From the NCBI GenBank assembly GCA_041685555.1, contig JAWLFN010000128.1, positions 1-7,772 of the forward strand: DNA of 7,772 nt, in the 5' to 3' direction. The notes beneath the pieces are model-generated. The model ran no database searches and was not told the DNA's origin. It saw nothing but the letters and a program-made list of their open reading frames with translations. Made by a program: the position numbers and the translations under genes. How positions within the stretch are numbered: position 1 is the stretch's first letter; each line of letters starts with the position of its first letter. Origin of the DNA: PWQG01 sp041685555 (lineage in GTDB: Bacteria; Pseudomonadota; Gammaproteobacteria; Pseudomonadales; Pseudohongiellaceae). Shown one piece after another: positions 6,155 through 7,772 of the stretch.

Positions 6155-7772
6155 ACACGTAGACCGCATTGCCGTTTCGCGGCGGCTGTATCTCCGGAAT
6201 CACGACACGCGGCACCATTCTGGGACTGGTGCCACCGTTGGCGGCGGTCACGGCGATATACTGCTTGCCATCGATGCTGAAGGTCGCGGGATGACCCTGA
6301 ACAGCAGTGCCCAGGCGGGTCTGCCAGAGAATGTCACCCGACTCAGCATCGAAGGCCCGGAAGTATCGGTCCAGATCCCCCGCAAAGGCCAGGCCACCGG
6401 CGGTCGACAGTACGCCAGTGATGAAGGAGGCGCGTTGTTCGTGACTCCATACTTCCTCCATGGTGTCGACGTTGAATGCGGCGAGTTTGCCGACCATGCC
6501 GTCGGTGCCGGGCATCTCGTGGAAGCGCCGGTTGGAGGCGAGTCCGCCGGAGCCCTCCTCAAGTGCCACCGCGCGCGCGCGGTTGTCCAGACAGGTCTGG
6601 CTCAGCGGAGCAATGATCAGCCCACCCGGCTCGTAATAGCTCATGGAGTGCCAGTTCTTGCCGCCGGCACTGCTGGGGCAGGCGTAGATCCACTCGTCGA
6701 GTTCCGCATTGATGATGTCGTCCCGGTAGGTGACGGCGCCGGTTTCTGGATCGATATCCGTGAACACGTTCTGATAGACCGTTTCGAGGTAATCGATGAA
6801 AGCCCCGTTTTCCCGGTCATTTTTCCAGAGTATGCCGTGTTTGCCCAGCGAGAACACCAGTTTGCGCCCGTTGCGGTCGATCAGTACCCGCTCGAACACC
6901 TCGTCCAGATCCAGTGCCTCGCCGGGCACATGCTGGAAGTGCCAGCGCAATTCGCCGGTGTCGGCGTCCAGTGCGACGGTGGCGTTGGTGTAGAGGCCAT
7001 CGTCATGGATGGACATGTGTCGGCTGGGCGGAGCCCATGGCTTGGCCTGGGCTACGCCCCAGTAGGTGACATTCAGTTCGGGGTCGTAGCTGCCGGTGAT
7101 CCAGGTCTCCCCGCCGGCCCGGAAGATATCATCCAGTCCGCCCCAGGTGTCGCCGCCGGGCTCGCCGGCCTTGGCGATGGTGTTGAACTTCCACTCCGGC
7201 TCGCCGGTCTCGGCGTTCCAGGCGCTGACGAAGCAGTCCTCCTCGATGTAGCGTGCGCAACCGGCCAGGCCCACGATCACCTTGTCACCGGCGATCAGTG
7301 GGCCGCTGGAGTTGGCGAATCCCAGTTCCGGGTCGGCGATCTGTACCTCCCATACCGGCTTGCCTGTGCGCGCCTCCAGTGCCACCAGTCGGGCATCGGT
7401 GGTGGCCTGGATGACCTTGTCGCGGTAGAGGGCGATATTGCGCATGTCCTCGCCGGTGTCCGGCCCCGTGGCATGTTCCCAGATCAGTTCGCCATTGCGG
7501 GCATCCAGTGCCTGTATGATATTGCCGGGGTTGATCAGGTACATGATGCCGTCGCGCACCAGTGGCGCCGGCTCCGAGTCGCCCTCGTGCATGTTCCAGA
7601 CCCATTCCAGCTGCAGCTGACCGACATTGTCGCGATCGATCTGGTCCAGGCGACTGTGACTCCAGGCCCGCGGGTTGCCCCGGTACATCAACCAGTCTTC
7701 CTCGGGTGGGGTGACCAGGTCCCGGTCTGGAATCGGTTCGAAGGAGCTGATCTGCCCGCTGACAGTCAGGCC
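6138..7772 (-). CDS. PQQ-dependent dehydrogenase-like protein, N-terminus outside the window
   Basis: A beta-propeller of the quinoprotein alcohol/methanol dehydrogenase family, 544 residues visible. The frame is open to the right edge (the last bases read GLTVSGQISSFEPIPDRD), so the TTG at 7691 is internal and the true start, with the expected signal peptide, is missing. Counting from the right edge, EEDWLMYRGN (24-33) opens the first blade. Six blade-end docking motifs of the form D/A-x-x-T/S-G-x-x-x-W end at Trp98, 141, 194, 277, 442 and 483. The family's GGKNW (370-374) and C-terminal GNAVYVFSLP are present. The protein would oxidise an alcohol or aldehyde in the periplasm using PQQ and a Ca or lanthanide ion. 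Odd points: no vicinal Cys-Cys, GVAQ (residues 239-242) in place of GTGN, and Asp288-Leu-Asp290 at the catalytic Asp region. No cytochrome c CxxCH motif is visible. Substrate unknown. The 3' end overlaps the permease gene by 17 bases. Confidence 0.9.
   Translation of the reverse strand, partial: GLTVSGQISSFEPIPDRDLVTPPEEDWLMYRGNPRAWSHSRLDQIDRDNVGQLQLEWVWNMHEGDSEPAPLVRDGIMYLINPGNIIQALDARNGELIWEHATGPDTGEDMRNIALYRDKVIQATTDARLVALEARTGKPVWEVQIADPELGFANSSGPLIAGDKVIVGLAGCARYIEEDCFVSAWNAETGEPEWKFNTIAKAGEPGGDTWGGLDDIFRAGGETWITGSYDPELNVTYWGVAQAKPWAPPSRHMSIHDDGLYTNATVALDADTGELRWHFQHVPGEALDLDEVFERVLIDRNGRKLVFSLGKHGILWKNDRENGAFIDYLETVYQNVFTDIDPETGAVTYRDDIINAELDEWIYACPSSAGGKNWHSMSYYEPGGLIIAPLSQTCLDNRARAVALEEGSGGLASNRRFHEMPGTDGMVGKLAAFNVDTMEEVWSHEQRASFITGVLSTAGGLAFAGDLDRYFRAFDAESGDILWQTRLGTAVQGHPATFSIDGKQYIAVTAANGGTSPRMVPRVVIPEIQPPRNGNAVYVFSLPE

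Noticed and set aside
4388..6169. A 593-codon open frame on the minus strand covering the whole permease gene
   Set aside because: Its translation is rich in His, Gln, Arg and Gly with no recognisable domain or hydrophobic pattern. It is the mirror of a GC-rich, codon-biased membrane protein gene whose plus-strand product is clear.
7689..7691. TTG as the start of the PQQ-dehydrogenase gene
   Set aside because: The frame is open upstream to the window edge, and the residues there (PPEEDW before LMYRGN) fit the family's conserved first blade, so this codon is an internal Leu.

Overview
The window is GC-rich and densely coded, with six protein genes, two of them cut by the window edges. Gene content and protein style suggest a free-living gammaproteobacterium, probably aquatic or marine. 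The signs are a PA2778-type C39-like peptidase with TPRs, a LysR/pirin divergent pair, an SLC13 permease with TrkA-C domains and a PQQ dehydrogenase-like beta-propeller. The genus cannot be fixed from the sequence. I see no RNA genes, mobile elements, CRISPR arrays or phage genes, and no gene-free stretch longer than 127 bases.

Layout: (1) 3-722, plus strand, the 3' part of a C39-like cysteine peptidase with C-terminal TPRs. (2) 821-2389, plus, an exported type-B carboxylesterase with a complete Ser-Glu-His triad. (3) 2367-3296, minus, a LysR-type regulator whose end overlaps the end of the esterase gene. (4) 3424-4290, plus, a pirin with all four metal ligands, divergent from the LysR gene across a 127-base AT-rich spacer that carries an inverted repeat. 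(5) 4370-6154, plus, an SLC13/DASS permease with two cytoplasmic RCK_C (TrkA-C) domains inserted between its membrane halves. (6) 6138-7772, minus, a PQQ-dependent dehydrogenase-like protein whose N-terminus lies outside the window and whose 3' end overlaps the permease gene.

How the genes may work together: the clearest regulatory unit is the LysR/pirin pair. An esterase outside the cytoplasm, a probably periplasmic quinoprotein alcohol or aldehyde dehydrogenase and an anion importer would make a plausible route (ester to alcohol to carboxylate to uptake). They are not in one operon, however, and this link is inference only. The most unusual protein is the PQQ dehydrogenase homologue. It lacks the vicinal Cys-Cys and the canonical GTGN metal-ligand segment, but has an Asp-X-Asp at the catalytic Asp region. 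I find no convincing evidence for a wholly new multi-gene system.
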